Shown: piece by piece, positions 15,450 through 23,818 of the stretch
Position numbering within the stretch: the first letter of the stretch is position 1
Layout of the letters: the number at the start of each line of letters is the position of its first letter
Source: Neobacillus niacini
Lineage (GTDB): Bacteria; Bacillota; Bacilli; Bacillales; Cytobacillaceae
DNA length: 64,000 bases
NCBI RefSeq assembly: GCF_023715415.1
Contig: NZ_JAMBOB010000014.1
Coordinates: 17,705-81,704, forward strand
Reading direction: 5' to 3'
Notes under the pieces: generated by a model
Database searches by the model: none
What the model was told of the DNA's origin: nothing
Seen by the model: the letters and a program-made list of their open reading frames with translations, nothing else
Translations under genes and position numbers: made by a program

Positions 15450-16826
15450 TTATAATCCGATTATTGGCAGGATGCCTGTTAACAAAATGATGCTGAGCAG
15501 GACATGCAGCACGACCCATATTATTGCAAATTTCGTGGTTTGTACAAAGGAGGAACCAGCAATACCCATGGCGACATATAACCCTAAAGCAAGTGGAGGA
15601 GTCATACCTTCCAATGCACCAGTCATTGCTGGAAGCATAGCTGCAAGTAATACAGGATCTCCACCTAGGGACCCAAATACGGTGATCATCGCGCCACCAA
15701 GAATGGCCACTTGAGCAGAACCAGGTAATACCATGCCTAGCACCATAAAAAACAATGGTAATATAATGAGAATTGCTGTTTTACTCAATCCAAATGATAG
15801 GAACCAGTCTCTAACGGCAGCATCCATTTGCAACCCAAGGAAGATTTGAGATGCGGCATAAGCCATATAAATTGTCACACCAATTGGAACTACCTGAAGC
15901 AATGATTTACTAAACATATTGAGAAGATTCTGTAGGTTAAGTCTGTGAGAAGGCAAAGCTTTTCTACCAATGGTAAGTGCATAGGCTCCTGCAAGACCTG
16001 GGGTAAACATTAAGACAGAAGAAGACAATGCACCTGCTCCATCTTCACCAATTCGACCGATGAAGAAATCCTTAAATTCGGCGTCAGCGAATAACGGCAG
16101 GAAAATAACGATTGGTAAAGCTAATGCTGGCCAGCCCTTCGCTAAACTTTCTTTAAATTTTGGAAGCTCCTGTATTGGAACGGGTTCTACTTTGTAGATT
16201 TTACATAAAGCCCAAAGCGTCAACCAGCGCTGAATCAGAAACCATAATCCAATTCCATACGCTGCCACCATCCAGCTGCTTAAAGAAATACTACCAGGGT
16301 ATATACCTTCTAAAATTCCAAAAGTAAGAATGACGATACCAGAGGGTGGAATGATGTTCCCCAGCATACTAGATGACATCTCTACAGATGCGGCCAATGC
16401 AGGAGGGAAATTTGACCTTTTCATCATTGGAATCGTAAATACACCCGTAGCCGCTACATTCCCTGGTCCGGTCCCTGAAAGCGATGCCATAAATGTGCTA
16501 GAAAGAAGGGCAACATATCCTGCTCCCCCTCTAACCCTTCCTACTATTGAGAGCATCAATAGTATAATATTGTTCACCACTTTTGTTGCGTCAAAGATAA
16601 CGGCTACCACCATAAAAGCAATAATGGCATAAAAGAGTGAACTGGTAGAAGGATAAAGAAGCGCTTCCCAAAATAATTCGTATGAACCCGTTATCACAAC
16701 TAAAAATACAAATGATAGTGTCATAACTTCATACATTGGCCTTTTAAAACCGACAAACAATACAACAACAAATAATAGTAAACCAACTAAATACAAAATA
16801 GCACTCGGAATACCGAACACAACCAC
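15450..16826 (-). CDS. TRAP transporter large permease (DctM-like)
   Basis: 458 residues, about 12 hydrophobic segments. It has features of the ion-transporter superfamily, including 'SSTFMASLSGTGPGNVAATG', 'SSSMLGNIIPPSGIVILTFG' and 'LPGSAQVAILGGAMITVFG'. TRAP permeases import carboxylates with Na+. No DctP- or TAXI-type solute-binding protein is encoded nearby. The start is a GTG (16826 or 16820) after AAGGGGGT. It is divergent from the GntR gene, with an inverted operator-like repeat in between. It probably imports the acid degraded by the CoA transferase and dehydrogenase encoded beyond the regulator. Confidence 0.85.
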   Translation of the reverse strand: MVVFGIPSAILYLVGLLLFVVVLFVGFKRPMYEVMTLSFVFLVVITGSYELFWEALLYPSTSSLFYAIIAFMVVAVIFDATKVVNNIILLMLSIVGRVRGGAGYVALLSSTFMASLSGTGPGNVAATGVFTIPMMKRSNFPPALAASVEMSSSMLGNIIPPSGIVILTFGILEGIYPGSISLSSWMVAAYGIGLWFLIQRWLTLWALCKIYKVEPVPIQELPKFKESLAKGWPALALPIVIFLPLFADAEFKDFFIGRIGEDGAGALSSSVLMFTPGLAGAYALTIGRKALPSHRLNLQNLLNMFSKSLLQVVPIGVTIYMAYAASQIFLGLQMDAAVRDWFLSFGLSKTAILIILPLFFMVLGMVLPGSAQVAILGGAMITVFGSLGGDPVLLAAMLPAMTGALEGMTPPLALGLYVAMGIAGSSFVQTTKFAIIWVVLHVLLSIILLTGILPIIGL

Positions 16827-16842
16827 ACCCCCTTATACTCCC

Positions 16843-16875
16843 TTGATATAACCATTTGCATTGTGGTTATATCAA
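16843..16875. promoter_or_regulatory. Inverted-repeat operator upstream of TRAP genes
   Basis: TTGATATAACCA, nine bases, TGGTTATATCAA: a perfect inverted repeat extending one base further on both sides (C/G). The core GGTTATA(A/T)C recurs at 16953-16964 and 17878-17889. A GntR-family regulator is encoded next door, so these are probably its sites. Confidence 0.65.
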
Positions 16876-16930
16876 GCAACTTGATTATAGCAAAACTCAT
16901 AATTAAATAAAAGAATTTTTTGAATATTTT

Positions 16931-16964
16931 TTTAATTATACCAAAAAATGTGTTATAATAACCG
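16931..16964 (+). promoter_or_regulatory. Probable promoter of the GntR gene with overlapping operator
   Basis: TATAAT at 16954-16959 with a weak -35 (TTTAAT) 17 bases before it. TGTTATAATAACCGC at 16951-16965 overlaps the -10 and carries a GGTTATTATAAC-like sequence on the minus strand, consistent with autoregulation. Confidence 0.45.
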
Positions 16965-17048
16965 CATAGAATTCATTAAGAAAGGCTAGTTTTGCTGGCG
17001 ATTTCCACAGTGGATATAATCAGTTATAATGAGAATTGGGTGAGTGTG

Positions 17049-17798
17049 ATGATGTTAAATCGAAATCAATCAGTATCGTTGTATGAACAATTAAAACGTA
17101 TTATTCAGGATAAAATAAAATCTGGAGAATGGGAGCCTGGGGATCAACTTCCATCCGAACGGGAATTGGTGGAAGAATACCAAATCAGCAGAATCACCGT
17201 AAGACAAGCGATTGATCTTGCTGAAAGAGAAGGATTGGTAAACCGCGTTCATGGAGTGGGTACGTTCGTAGCCCATCCAAAAATCAAGCAAGAACTAAGT
17301 AAAGTAAATACCTTTCAATCAACACTTGAGGAGCAAGGATTAGTAGCCTCAACAAAAGTGTTACAGTTAAACGTTATAACCAGTGATATGCAGCTCGCTA
17401 AGATGCTTGATATTGAAGTAATGGACAAGGTGCTAACCCTTAAGCTTTTAGGATATGGCGATAGCAGGCCCATTGTATATTATCATAGTTATTTTTCTTT
17501 TTCAGTGGGTAAAAAGATAGAAAGTGCGGTTGAACTTGCATTAAAAGAAGGAAAGCCATTTTCTACACGTGATTTTTATACAACCTATGATGTATTTGAT
17601 TCTCCTCCTACCCATGTCGATCAAACCTTTGAGGCAGTTGGAGCGAATGAATATTTATCAAAGGTTCTTGATGTGGAACTGCATTATCCCTTGTTCCGGG
17701 TCACTTCCATTGTCTATCGGGATAAAACTCCTCTTGAGTTTAAAGAAACCTACTATCGAGGAGATAAGTATAAATTTTTTATTACAAGACAAATGTAG
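17049..17798 (+). CDS. GntR-family (HutC/UTRA type) transcription regulator
   Basis: 249 residues from the ATG at 17049 (another ATG follows at 17052). The N-terminal winged HTH is 'SLYEQLKRIIQDKIKSGEWE', 'PGDQLPSERELVEEYQISRI', 'TVRQAIDLAEREGLVNR'. 'VHGVGTFVAHPKI' closes the wing. Residues 85-245 form a UTRA effector domain ('LDVELHYPLFRVTSIVYRDK', 'PLEFKETYYRGDKYKF'), which binds a small molecule. It sits between the divergent TRAP operon and the catabolic genes, and operator-like sequences flank both promoters. It is therefore probably the local, substrate-responsive repressor. Confidence 0.88.
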   Translation: MMLNRNQSVSLYEQLKRIIQDKIKSGEWEPGDQLPSERELVEEYQISRITVRQAIDLAEREGLVNRVHGVGTFVAHPKIKQELSKVNTFQSTLEEQGLVASTKVLQLNVITSDMQLAKMLDIEVMDKVLTLKLLGYGDSRPIVYYHSYFSFSVGKKIESAVELALKEGKPFSTRDFYTTYDVFDSPPTHVDQTFEAVGANEYLSKVLDVELHYPLFRVTSIVYRDKTPLEFKETYYRGDKYKFFITRQM

Positions 17799-17834
17799 CT
17801 TTTGCCAGTGCATTTGTTTTTTTTATTTTTTGAA

Positions 17835-17889
17835 TTGACAAAATATTCTTTAAAAGATACACTGTGGATATAGCAACTGGTTATAACCT
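17835..17889 (+). promoter_or_regulatory. Promoter and operator of the AtuA-DUF4387-CoA transferase-ACAD operon
   Basis: TTGACA (17835-17840), 17 bases, TACACT (17858-17863): a near-consensus sigma-A promoter. TGGTTATAACCT at 17878-17889 sits just downstream of the -10, where a bound repressor would block initiation. It shares its core with the sites at 16843-16875. Confidence 0.7.
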
Positions 17890-17915
17890 GTTAATACAAA
17901 CAAGGAGGATGAACA

Positions 17916-19301
17916 ATGAAAAAACAGCTAAGGATTCTTTGCCCAAATGGACATCTAGGATTTGCACCAACGAAAGAAGAAAGTTTTTATCTAGGAGCTG
18001 CCACGAAACCTGATTATTATTGCTGTGACTCAGGCAGTGATGATATTGGTGCCTCCGCTCTTGGAGCAAATCGTTCCGTTAGTATGTATAGTTGGCAAAA
18101 ACACGATTTGGAATTAATGCTGCTCGCTGCAAGAGAACAAGGTGTCCCGATGCTCATTGGTTCAGCTGGTGATACAGGTGCAAACAGCCGCGTGGATATG
18201 TATGTTCAGATCATCAAAGACCTTGCAAAAGAACATAGCCTCCCTCCTTTTAAACTAGCTTACTTCTATTCAGAAGTGGACAAAAAATACCTAAAAGACA
18301 AATTGGCAAATGAAGTGATCATTGAAGGGCTTGATGCCCGAGCCCCACTGGAAGTGGAAGAGATTGAAAGAACAGAACGGATTGTCGCTGTAGCAGGTAT
18401 TCATCCTTTTGTAAAAGCATTAGATATGGGGGCGGATGTAGTAATTGGTGGGCGCTCAAGTGATTGTGCCATATTCGCAGCTCCTGCAATCCGTGAAGGA
18501 TTCCCTGAAGAACATGCTTACTACATGGGGAAGGTGCTTGAGTGTGCGTCTTTCTGCGCAGAACCATATGGGGCAAAGGAAAGCATCATCGGGACCATTA
18601 CACACGATGATGTGAAAGTAACGGCAATGCACCCTGAACAAAGCTGTACCATTGCCTCCGTTGCGGGTCATGCCATGTATGAAAGGTCAAATCCGTATTA
18701 TGAATATTTTGCTGGCGGTATGCTCGATATGACGAATTGTCATTATGAACAATACGATGCAAAAACGACAAGGATTACTGGTCAAAAATATGTACCAGTA
18801 GATGGGGACGTAAAAGTGAAGCTTGAGGGTTCGGCAAAAGTCGGGGAAAAATATATTGGGATTGCCGGTGTACGTGACCCTTATACCATTCAAAATATCG
18901 ATCAAGTTCTTAATTTTGCCAGAGAGCAAGTAGCGAAAGAGTTTGAGGGAAAGAACTATCATTTGAATTTTAGAACCTTCGGGAAAGACGGGGTTATGGG
19001 AGCGCTCGAGCCGGTGAAGGAAATTAAATCTCATGAACTTGGGATTGTCGTTGAGGGTGTGGCTGACGAGAAAGAAATTGCCGAAGCTTTAACGCTGTTT
19101 GCGACACGTCAAATTTTCTACGCCCGACTTCCTGAGGTAAAAGGAACAGCTGGAACAGCCGCTTACCTCATTGATGATGTCATTTATGCTGGTGCCACTT
19201 ACAGCTGGTCTATGAACCACGTAGTTCCGGTTAAGGACCCACTTGAATTATTTGATGTTCACATCGAACAGGTCGGAGCAGATCAATTGGTTAATAGCTA
19301 A
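17916..19301 (+). CDS. AtuA/DUF1446-family protein
   Basis: 461 residues, preceded by AAGGAGGATGAACA. The family (acyclic terpene utilisation AtuA, DUF1446) is recognised by 'LRILCPNGHLGFAP', 'YCCDSGSDDIGASALGANRS', 'MLIGSAGDTGANSRVDMYVQ' and 'DVVIGGRSSDCAIFAAPAIR'. In Pseudomonas, atuA belongs to the citronellol/geranyl-CoA gene cluster, but no reaction is established for AtuA itself. This copy is the first gene of a four-gene operon with DUF4387, a class III CoA transferase and an acyl-CoA dehydrogenase. It is therefore likely to act on a branched or unusual carboxylic acid or its CoA ester. Confidence 0.85.
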   Translation: MKKQLRILCPNGHLGFAPTKEESFYLGAATKPDYYCCDSGSDDIGASALGANRSVSMYSWQKHDLELMLLAAREQGVPMLIGSAGDTGANSRVDMYVQIIKDLAKEHSLPPFKLAYFYSEVDKKYLKDKLANEVIIEGLDARAPLEVEEIERTERIVAVAGIHPFVKALDMGADVVIGGRSSDCAIFAAPAIREGFPEEHAYYMGKVLECASFCAEPYGAKESIIGTITHDDVKVTAMHPEQSCTIASVAGHAMYERSNPYYEYFAGGMLDMTNCHYEQYDAKTTRITGQKYVPVDGDVKVKLEGSAKVGEKYIGIAGVRDPYTIQNIDQVLNFAREQVAKEFEGKNYHLNFRTFGKDGVMGALEPVKEIKSHELGIVVEGVADEKEIAEALTLFATRQIFYARLPEVKGTAGTAAYLIDDVIYAGATYSWSMNHVVPVKDPLELFDVHIEQVGADQLVNS

Positions 19302-19318
19302 TAAAAGGAGAGATTCTG

Positions 19319-19645
19319 ATGAAAACCACTTCACTACAAGAGTTAGCAAAGACCATTCGGTCAAAAAATGCAGGAACAGATAAAATAACCTTCGATATTA
19401 TTTTTAAAGAAAAAGAAGCCTATGACCTAGTTTGCAACAGCGGAGTGATTAATAGAAAATCCATGGCAGAATTATATAACATTTCAGAGGATAAAATCAC
19501 TGATTTCGTTCAATATGATCCGGCATATGCCATTAAATTCACCATTATGCGCGATAGACCCAGTGGAGATCCGGGGGATGGAGATATCTTTGGTTCGCAG
19601 CAATATCCCCCGCTCTTATCAATTCAAATTCCGACTGCTTACTAG
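19319..19645 (+). CDS. DUF4387 protein
   Basis: 108 residues, 17 bases after AtuA, with AAAAGGAGAG upstream. Recognisable parts are 'IRSKNAGTDKITFDIIFKEK', 'NISEDKITDFVQYDPAYAIK' and the C-terminal 'DIFGSQQYPPLLSIQIP'. DUF4387 proteins regularly follow AtuA/DUF1446 proteins or are fused to them, so the two probably form one enzyme or complex. No catalytic motif can be named. Confidence 0.75.
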   Translation: MKTTSLQELAKTIRSKNAGTDKITFDIIFKEKEAYDLVCNSGVINRKSMAELYNISEDKITDFVQYDPAYAIKFTIMRDRPSGDPGDGDIFGSQQYPPLLSIQIPTAY

Positions 19646-19673
19646 GGGTATTTCTTAACCGAGAGACATATAG

Positions 19674-20879
19674 ATGAAAGTGGGTAAAAAAATGGCCGGA
19701 GCATTAGGCGGAATAAAAGTGCTTGATCTTACAAGAGTTCTAGCTGGTCCATATTGCACGATGATTCTTGGGGATTTAGGGGCCGAAATTATTAAGGTGG
19801 AGGCACCTGGCGGAAGTGATGACACAAGATATTGGGGCCCTCCTAATACAGGAGGCGAAAGTGCCTATTATCTTTGTGCGAATCGGAATAAACGAGGCAT
19901 TACGTTGGATTTAAAATCGGCAGAAGGTAAAAAGATTTTAATCAAATTGATCAAAGAAGCCGATGTTGTGATTGAAAACTTTAAAAATGGAACCATGCAA
20001 AAATGGGGATTAGATTACGAATCTCTCAAACTGATAAATCCAAGAATTATTCATTGTTCCATCACAGGGTTTGGCAGGAACGGACCTTATCAAAATTTAC
20101 CCGGCTATGACTACATTATTCAAGCGATGGGCGGCCTAATGAGTATAACAGGCAGTGAAGAGTCTGGACCCGTAAAAGTTGGGGTTGCCATAGCTGATAT
20201 TCTAACCGGTTTATACGCAGCCGTTGGCGTTCTCGGTGCATTAAACGAAAGAAATACTTCAAAGCTTGGGCAAAGTGTTGATATCTCTTTATTTGACTCC
20301 CAAATCAGTGCCTTAGTAAATGTGGCTAGCAATTATTTAGTATCGAATCATCTTCCAAAAAGATTAGGAAATCTTCACCCTAATATTGTTCCCTATCAAA
20401 CCTTTCCGACGGCAGATGGCGAAATGGTCGTGGCAGTTGGGAATGACGGACAGTTTGGAAAGCTATGTATGCTTTTGGGTATGGAAGAACTAGCTAAGGA
20501 CCCTAGTTTTTCTACCAATCCGAAAAGGTTGAAAAACCGGGAGCAATTGATTGGAATCATTTCAGAAAAGATGCTGCAAAGAAAGTCGAAAGATTGGCTG
20601 CACCTGCTAAATGAGGCCGGAGTTCCTGCAGGACCAATTAATAATTTACAAGAGTTATTTAAAGATGAACAAGTAAACGCTAGAGAGATGGTGAAAGAAG
20701 TCCCCCATCCTACAGCAGGTTCTGTTCGTTTAGTAGGAAGTCCGCTTAAACTGTCGCGCACGCCTGTTGAAATAAAAAGACACCCTCCTCTAGCTGGTGA
20801 ACATACAGAAGAAGTGTTATTGGAAATTGGAATAACAAAAGAACAAATAGAAAAGATGAAAGCGAAACAGATTATCTGA
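19674..20879 (+). CDS. Class III (CaiB/BaiF) CoA transferase
   Basis: 401 residues. 'GIKVLDLTRVLAGPYCTMIL', 'GAEIIKVEAPGGSDDTR', 'CANRNKRGITLDLKS', 'VVIENFKNGTMQKWGLDY' and 'GYDYIIQAMGGLMSITG' are diagnostic. The catalytic Asp is expected in 'PGYDYI'. It moves CoA from a donor such as succinyl-CoA to the free acid brought in by the TRAP permease. The start could be the ATG at 19692 (MAGALGGIKV), which fits family N-termini better. The stop precedes the dehydrogenase start by 12 bases. Confidence 0.9.
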   Translation: MKVGKKMAGALGGIKVLDLTRVLAGPYCTMILGDLGAEIIKVEAPGGSDDTRYWGPPNTGGESAYYLCANRNKRGITLDLKSAEGKKILIKLIKEADVVIENFKNGTMQKWGLDYESLKLINPRIIHCSITGFGRNGPYQNLPGYDYIIQAMGGLMSITGSEESGPVKVGVAIADILTGLYAAVGVLGALNERNTSKLGQSVDISLFDSQISALVNVASNYLVSNHLPKRLGNLHPNIVPYQTFPTADGEMVVAVGNDGQFGKLCMLLGMEELAKDPSFSTNPKRLKNREQLIGIISEKMLQRKSKDWLHLLNEAGVPAGPINNLQELFKDEQVNAREMVKEVPHPTAGSVRLVGSPLKLSRTPVEIKRHPPLAGEHTEEVLLEIGITKEQIEKMKAKQII

Positions 20880-20891
20880 GGAGTGATAAAA

Positions 20892-22106
20892 ATGATGAAC
20901 TTTGCATTTTCAGAAGAACAAGAGATGGTGAGAAAAGTCGTTCGCAGCTTCGTAGATAAAGAGATTATGCCCTTTATTGGCGAATGGGATGAAAAAGGCC
21001 AGTTTGAAGTTGGAATTATGAAACGTTTAGCCGATTTGGATCTTATGGGAGTGTGTATCCCGGAAGAATATGGCGGAAGTGGAATGGATTATAATACACT
21101 CGCAATTGTGTGTGAAGAGTTAGAAAGAGGAGACACTGCTTTTAGAACCGCGGTTTCTGTGCATACAGGATTAAATAGTTTAACCCTTCTGCAATGGGGA
21201 AATGAAGAGCAAAAGCAAAAGTATCTTGTACCTCAAGCGCAAGGAAAAAAGATTGGTGCGTTTGGTTTGACCGAACCAAATGCCGGTTCTGACGTTGCTG
21301 CTTTGCAGACAACCGCAACAAAAGATGGAGATTACTATATCCTTAATGGTTCTAAAACATGGATTTCCCTTTGTGATTATGCGGATCATTTTCTTGTTTT
21401 TGCCTATACTGACAAAAGTAAAAAGCATAAAGGTATATCGGCATTTATTGTGGAGCGAGAGTTTGAGGGATTTTCTTCAAAAGCCATCAAAGGTAAGTTA
21501 GGAATTCGTGCTGGAAACACTGGGGAAATTTTCTTCGATCATGTAAGGGTTCCAAAAGGAAATTTATTAGGTGAAGAAGGAGATGGCTTCAAAATCGCAA
21601 TGTCCGCATTAGACAACGGTAGATTTACGGTTGCTGCCGGAGCATGTGGTCAAATCATGGCTTGTTTAGAAGCAAGTTTAAAATATTGCCACGAGCGAAG
21701 TACTTTTGGAAAAGAAATTGGGAAACATCAATTGGTTCAGCAAATGATTGCGAAAATGGAAGCCGGTCTACAAATGTCCAGACTATTAGTTTATCGTGCT
21801 GGGTGGCTGAAAAATGAAGGAAAACGAAATACAAGAGAAACTTCATTAGCAAAATGGCAGGCATGCGATTTTGCTAATGAGGCAGCTAATGATGCCGTTC
21901 AAATCCATGGTGCCTACGGATATTCAAATGAATACCCTGTCGAAAGATACTTAAGAAATTCCAAAGCTCCAGTCATTTATGAGGGTACTAGAGAAATCCA
22001 TACTATTATGCAAGCAGAATATGTCTTAGGTTATCGCGAAGATAAACCTTTAAGTCATACACTTCCACAATGGCCTTTTGAACCTGCAACAGCAAATGTG
22101 AAATAG
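20892..22106 (+). CDS. Acyl-CoA dehydrogenase
   Basis: 404 residues from the ATG at 20892 (GAGGAG upstream). Family signatures are 'GAFGLTEPNAGSDVAAL', 'LNGSKTWISLCDYADHFLVF', 'RSTFGKEIGKHQLVQQMIAK', 'DAVQIHGAYGYSNEYPVERY', and the C-terminal 'APVIYEGTREIHTIMQAEYV', where the catalytic Glu is expected (IYEGT). It uses FAD to form an alpha,beta double bond in an acyl-CoA and passes electrons to ETF. The proportions and 'HTGLNSLTLLQWGNEEQKQK' are close to glutaryl-CoA/short-chain type dehydrogenases. It should oxidise the CoA ester made by the upstream transferase. It is the last gene of the operon. Confidence 0.9.
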   Translation: MMNFAFSEEQEMVRKVVRSFVDKEIMPFIGEWDEKGQFEVGIMKRLADLDLMGVCIPEEYGGSGMDYNTLAIVCEELERGDTAFRTAVSVHTGLNSLTLLQWGNEEQKQKYLVPQAQGKKIGAFGLTEPNAGSDVAALQTTATKDGDYYILNGSKTWISLCDYADHFLVFAYTDKSKKHKGISAFIVEREFEGFSSKAIKGKLGIRAGNTGEIFFDHVRVPKGNLLGEEGDGFKIAMSALDNGRFTVAAGACGQIMACLEASLKYCHERSTFGKEIGKHQLVQQMIAKMEAGLQMSRLLVYRAGWLKNEGKRNTRETSLAKWQACDFANEAANDAVQIHGAYGYSNEYPVERYLRNSKAPVIYEGTREIHTIMQAEYVLGYREDKPLSHTLPQWPFEPATANVK

Positions 22107-22159
22107 TCAAAACCTTTCAAAGGCTAACACTTTCTGAAAAGCTTAGATAAATCCGAACG

Positions 22160-22198
22160 AAAACCTGTGAGGGAAGCTGTCTCACAGGTTCTTTCTTG
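22160..22198 (+). terminator. Intrinsic terminator of the catabolic operon
   Basis: AACCTGTGAG, GGAAGCTGT, CTCACAGGTT, then CTTTCTT, about 55 bases after the dehydrogenase stop. Confidence 0.85.
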
Positions 22199-22224
22199 TA
22201 TAGATATCGCTTAAATCCTTCCCT

Positions 22225-22998
22225 TTAAGTAGGGGTCCCTTCCTTCTTCCTTTTCTCCTTCTTCACGACATAGTACAAATAGAGTCCCATTAATAGATAC
22301 GTTATCAGCATGCTTGTAATTAAGCGTGTTTCCTCGTTGAAGGTAGTAAAGGAAAGTAGGAGTGTTGGGAGGTGAAGGGCGATTAAGGTTACAATCAACA
22401 CCGCAGTCTTCGCCCAAACCGAAAAGAATATGATAAACACAAGAAAAATAACGCCAATGAGGTAACTGCCTGCAACGCTAAAATTAATTACAGGCGTTTG
22501 ATAAATAGAATCAACAATCAATATAGCCCCGATGAAAAGCATACTAATCATAATTGGTAACATAAAAATCAAAAACTCTTTTATTTTCGAAACTTGATTC
22601 CTCGCTGCATAGCGAAAGGCAAACATAACTCCCCCAAGGAACAGGATACTATTGATCATACTTCCGATAATTTTTAATAAACTATAGCTTAATGGGCCTT
22701 GCATTAGGTCACCCAAAATCGAAAACGACATCGCACCAATAATAATCAGTGGAACATATTTGGCCCAAGCTCGATAGTCATTCTTCATTTCACTCGAAAT
22801 GCTCTTCATGTATTCTTTCGGTGAGGCACCTACAATTTGGTCAATGGATTTGCCATTTTGTTCGGCTTCATATAAATGAACCTCTAGTTCTTCCGTAATT
22901 TCTTTAATCTCCACGTCGTTCTTCCCGCTTGAAAACAAGTATAGCTTTAGATCATCGATAAATTTCTCACTTTTTTTTGATAATTGGTATTCCACCAC
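22225..22998 (-). CDS. HAAS-domain membrane protein (PadR partner)
   Basis: 257 residues. The N-terminal cytoplasmic helical part ('FIDDLKLYLFSSGKNDVEIK', 'EITEELEVHLYEAEQNGKSI') has the HAAS/DUF1700 pattern. About six membrane helices follow from residue 80 and a short Lys-rich tail ends the protein. Such proteins are nearly always encoded directly after a PadR regulator, as here (16 bases), and are thought to signal with it. The physiological signal is unknown. Confidence 0.75.
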   Translation of the reverse strand: MVEYQLSKKSEKFIDDLKLYLFSSGKNDVEIKEITEELEVHLYEAEQNGKSIDQIVGASPKEYMKSISSEMKNDYRAWAKYVPLIIIGAMSFSILGDLMQGPLSYSLLKIIGSMINSILFLGGVMFAFRYAARNQVSKIKEFLIFMLPIMISMLFIGAILIVDSIYQTPVINFSVAGSYLIGVIFLVFIIFFSVWAKTAVLIVTLIALHLPTLLLSFTTFNEETRLITSMLITYLLMGLYLYYVVKKEKRKKEGTPT

Positions 22999-23014
22999 TT
23001 TTCCACCCCTCCCA

Positions 23015-23338
23015 TTAAATTCCCTCTTTAATAACGGCGTTCACACATTTTTCAAGCTGAAACCATCTCGTTTGAAACTCAGTTAATTCTTGCTTCCCCT
23101 CGCTGGTTAACGAATAGTACTTTCTCTTTGGGCCAGCGGTTGAATTTCTAAGGACAGAGGTAACAAGTCCTTCACGCTGCATCCTCATTAATAACGGATA
23201 GATGGTCCCTTCACTGATCGTATCAAAACCATACTCACTTAAACTTTCTGCCATCTCATATCCATAACATTCCTTCTTAGCAATAATAGCCAAGAGACAG
23301 CCGTCTATAATTCCCTTCATCATCTGTGTTTGTGACAT
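23015..23338 (-). CDS. PadR-family transcription regulator
   Basis: 107 residues, a short PadR: 'IDGCLLAIIAKKECYGYEMA', 'ISEGTIYPLLMRMQREGLVT', 'GPKRKYYSLTSEGKQEL'. The winged HTH occupies nearly the whole protein, with a C-terminal dimerisation helix. It probably represses its own operon through the inverted repeat at 23368-23402. It is co-transcribed with the HAAS membrane protein. Confidence 0.9.
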   Translation of the reverse strand: MSQTQMMKGIIDGCLLAIIAKKECYGYEMAESLSEYGFDTISEGTIYPLLMRMQREGLVTSVLRNSTAGPKRKYYSLTSEGKQELTEFQTRWFQLEKCVNAVIKEGI

Positions 23339-23367
23339 TTCTTCACCACTCTCACTATCTTGTATTA

Positions 23368-23402
23368 CAAGGTATATATTCAGTATAAAACACTATACCT
23401 TG
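23368..23402. promoter_or_regulatory. Inverted-repeat operator of the PadR gene
   Basis: CAAGGTATA at 23368-23376 and TATACCTTG at 23394-23402, perfect 9-base arms about 30-65 bases upstream of the PadR start. ATTACAAG recurs as a direct repeat on both sides. Position and symmetry suggest autorepression. Confidence 0.6.
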
Positions 23403-23495
23403 CATTACAAGAGTAATGTTGGATAATATATACATTTCAACCATTTTTCCGACAAAGAGAAAAGGAGCAGCCTCCTGAGCTACCCCCTTTAAATA

Positions 23496-23804
23496 TTATT
23501 TCAAACCTGGAGCTTTTGTAATATCACTAAGCTTAGGGTTGATGGCCATGATTTTCGCGTTGACGCCTGTGATACCAAATCCAGCCAGTCTTTTCGTATG
23601 CATATCCAAATATTTTTGAGCTGTTTCTTTTGTTTCGAAAATATAAATGCCGCCTGCTTCGTTAGTTTCAGGGCTCTCTGTCCAAATTTTCCACATAAAG
23701 CCTTCTTCTTCATTAATACTCTGTGCTAAACCAGAAAACGCTGCCGCCATTTCATCTCCGAATGGTCCATTCATTGTAAAATCTACTTGTAATACGTATG
23801 CCAT
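23496..23804 (-). CDS. YdhR-family monooxygenase-like protein
   Basis: 102 residues, ferredoxin-like ABM fold: 'YVLQVDFTMNGPFGDEMAAA', 'FMWKIWTESPETNEAGGIYI', 'FETKETAQKYLDMHTKRLAG'. The YdhR family is annotated as putative aromatic or small-molecule monooxygenase without known substrate. It lies 14 bases downstream of the DsbA-like gene and is probably co-transcribed with it. Confidence 0.85.
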   Translation of the reverse strand: MAYVLQVDFTMNGPFGDEMAAAFSGLAQSINEEEGFMWKIWTESPETNEAGGIYIFETKETAQKYLDMHTKRLAGFGITGVNAKIMAINPKLSDITKAPGLK

Positions 23805-23818
23805 ATGTCATTCTCCTT

